Assembly: GCA_003552565.1 (NCBI GenBank)
Contig: PUNB01000240.1
Span: 1 to 6,154 of the forward strand
Direction of reading: 5' to 3'
Source of the DNA: Lentisphaerota bacterium
GTDB taxonomy: Bacteria; Verrucomicrobiota; Lentisphaeria; Oligosphaerales; PUNB01
DNA: 6,154 nt
This document shows positions 5,144 through 6,154 of the stretch, one piece after another. The translations under genes were made by a program, and so were the position numbers. Numbering within the stretch: position 1 is the stretch's first letter; the number at the start of each line of letters is the position of its first letter. The notes beneath the pieces were generated by a model that saw nothing but the letters and a program-made list of their open reading frames with translations, was not told the DNA's origin and did no database searches.

Positions 5144-6154
5144 ATGAATTCTGAACTGAAATGTTTACTCGACTGGCTCAGCGAAAAGCTGGATACCGAC
5201 AGGCTGGACAGCATTGCCGCCAGGTATCGGCGCTCTCTGGCCTTTGAACAAGTTGACCGGCCGCCGCTGGTTTTCACCTATCCGTACCCGGAATCGGCGG
5301 AATTCCAGCCTTATCCGCATCGGGAGATTTTCGACGATCCGGAAAAGATGTTGTATAATGAACTTGTCCACGCCTTCGGCATGAGCATCGTTATGAACCA
5401 TGAAATCGGCGCCGACCTGCCGTGGACGGTGCGGGCCAACTTCGGCACGGTGCTGATTGCCTCCATGTTCGGCGCCGAGGTTGAACAGAATGCTGACAAC
5501 CCTCCTTGGGTCCGGCCCGACTGCGAGCGAAAAATCACTCCGCGGGAAGTGGCGGACACCGATCCGAAGGATTTCTCTCAAGGCTGGATTGAACGTGCGG
5601 CCCGGACAATGCAGGCTTATCAGCAATTACTGCAACCTTTTCCTGAACTCCGGCAAAAGCTCATCATCACCTTGCCCGACCTGCAGGGGCCGCTTGACAA
5701 CCTGGACTTGATCTGCGGCAGCGAATTATTCCTGTACCTGCATACCATGCCGAAAGAGGTTGAATCAGCACTGTCTAACCTGGCGACCGCTCAGATAGAG
5801 CTTTACAAGCACTTCAGCCAGTGGACTACAGAACCTGCAACCGGTTACTGTCATCAGCATGGCGTAATGTTGAAAGGCAACATCCTTATTCGCAACGACT
5901 CCGCCATCATGGTCTCGCCGGAGATGTACCGGGGACAGATCGCCCCCCATGATGAGCGCGTGCTGCTGGAATGTGGCGGCGGCGGCATGCACGCCTGTGG
6001 GAAATGCGATCATCTGACGGATATTTTTCTGTCCCTGCCCTCAATCAAATCACTCGATCTTGGACAGCCGGAATTAAACCAAATCGACCTGATTCATCAG
6101 CGGGCCCGGGATAAAAAAGTGCCGCTGATCAGAAGCAAAGTCACCCCTGAATAA
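5144..6154 (+). CDS. Uroporphyrinogen decarboxylase (URO-D) family protein
   Basis: 336 residues with the URO-D-type fold, a TIM barrel shared by haem-pathway URO-D and by corrinoid methyltransferases such as MtaA. The N-terminal R-Y-R-R-S-L-A-F-E-Q-V-D-R-P-P is a typical family opening. The middle holds P-D-L-Q-G-P-L-D-N-L, and the C-terminal half has G-G-G-M-H283-A-C285-G, an H-x-C-G motif like the first zinc ligands of MtaA/MtbA enzymes. A third Cys far downstream, as those enzymes have, is missing; only C288 is close by. A role in methyl transfer to or from a corrinoid is therefore a guess, and true URO-D activity is unlikely. The stop codon is the last three bases of the window, and the protein ends about 35-40 residues earlier than I recall for relatives, soon after V-P-L-I-R. 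It lies 603 bases from the sulfatase cluster and is probably transcribed separately. Cytoplasmic: no signal peptide is seen. Confidence 0.88.
   Translation: MNSELKCLLDWLSEKLDTDRLDSIAARYRRSLAFEQVDRPPLVFTYPYPESAEFQPYPHREIFDDPEKMLYNELVHAFGMSIVMNHEIGADLPWTVRANFGTVLIASMFGAEVEQNADNPPWVRPDCERKITPREVADTDPKDFSQGWIERAARTMQAYQQLLQPFPELRQKLIITLPDLQGPLDNLDLICGSELFLYLHTMPKEVESALSNLATAQIELYKHFSQWTTEPATGYCHQHGVMLKGNILIRNDSAIMVSPEMYRGQIAPHDERVLLECGGGGMHACGKCDHLTDIFLSLPSIKSLDLGQPELNQIDLIHQRARDKKVPLIRSKVTPE

Noticed and set aside
5165..5626. A 153-codon open frame on the minus strand
   Set aside because: It is antisense to the well-supported N-terminal half of the URO-D-like gene and has no recognisable domain.

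Overview
The window looks like part of a sulfatase-rich accessory locus from a bacterium with moderately high GC coding DNA. Three different formylglycine-dependent sulfatases in one tight cluster, a remnant of a 'GRCIS'-type FAD-dependent oxidoreductase and a uroporphyrinogen-decarboxylase-like protein together suggest the PVC superphylum (Lentisphaerota, Kiritimatiellota or Planctomycetota), whose genomes carry very large sulfatase repertoires. This is an inference from gene content; no rRNA or other marker gene is present.

Layout. Bases 3-1253 hold sulfatase 1, cut at its 5' end by the window edge and resembling choline sulfatase (BetC). Bases 1288-2877 hold sulfatase 2, and 3098-4540 hold sulfatase 3. 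Between them, 2858-3082 is a 74-codon remnant of an FAD-dependent oxidoreductase: it keeps a ribosome binding site, start codon and C-terminus but has lost the flavin-binding body. All four lie on the plus strand with gaps of 34 bases or less, or an overlap, so they are probably one transcription unit. Bases 4541-5143 are a 603-base non-coding stretch rich in structure: a GC-rich hairpin just after sulfatase 3, two inverted copies of a palindromic repeat, an 8-base-period repeat, an A-rich tract, and a long foldback (4930-4992) flanked by 6-base direct repeats. Bases 5144-6154 encode a URO-D-family protein, probably a separate transcription unit.

How the genes may work together. Sulfatases 2 and 3 begin directly with the first catalytic strand and show no signal peptide, so they appear cytoplasmic and would act on small imported sulfated compounds rather than on polymers outside the cell. 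Their three active-site neighbourhoods differ, which points to successive cuts on different sulfate esters rather than redundancy. The missing oxidoreductase may once have oxidised a product of the same pathway. The URO-D-like protein carries an H-x-C-G motif like that of corrinoid methyltransferases and might handle methyl groups, but nothing in the sequence ties it to the sulfatases beyond proximity.

Most notable: the internally deleted oxidoreductase with an intact start region; a Lys-to-Arg change in the G-K-x-H motif of sulfatase 1; and the foldback and palindrome elements in the gap. I found no clear evidence of an entirely new system.
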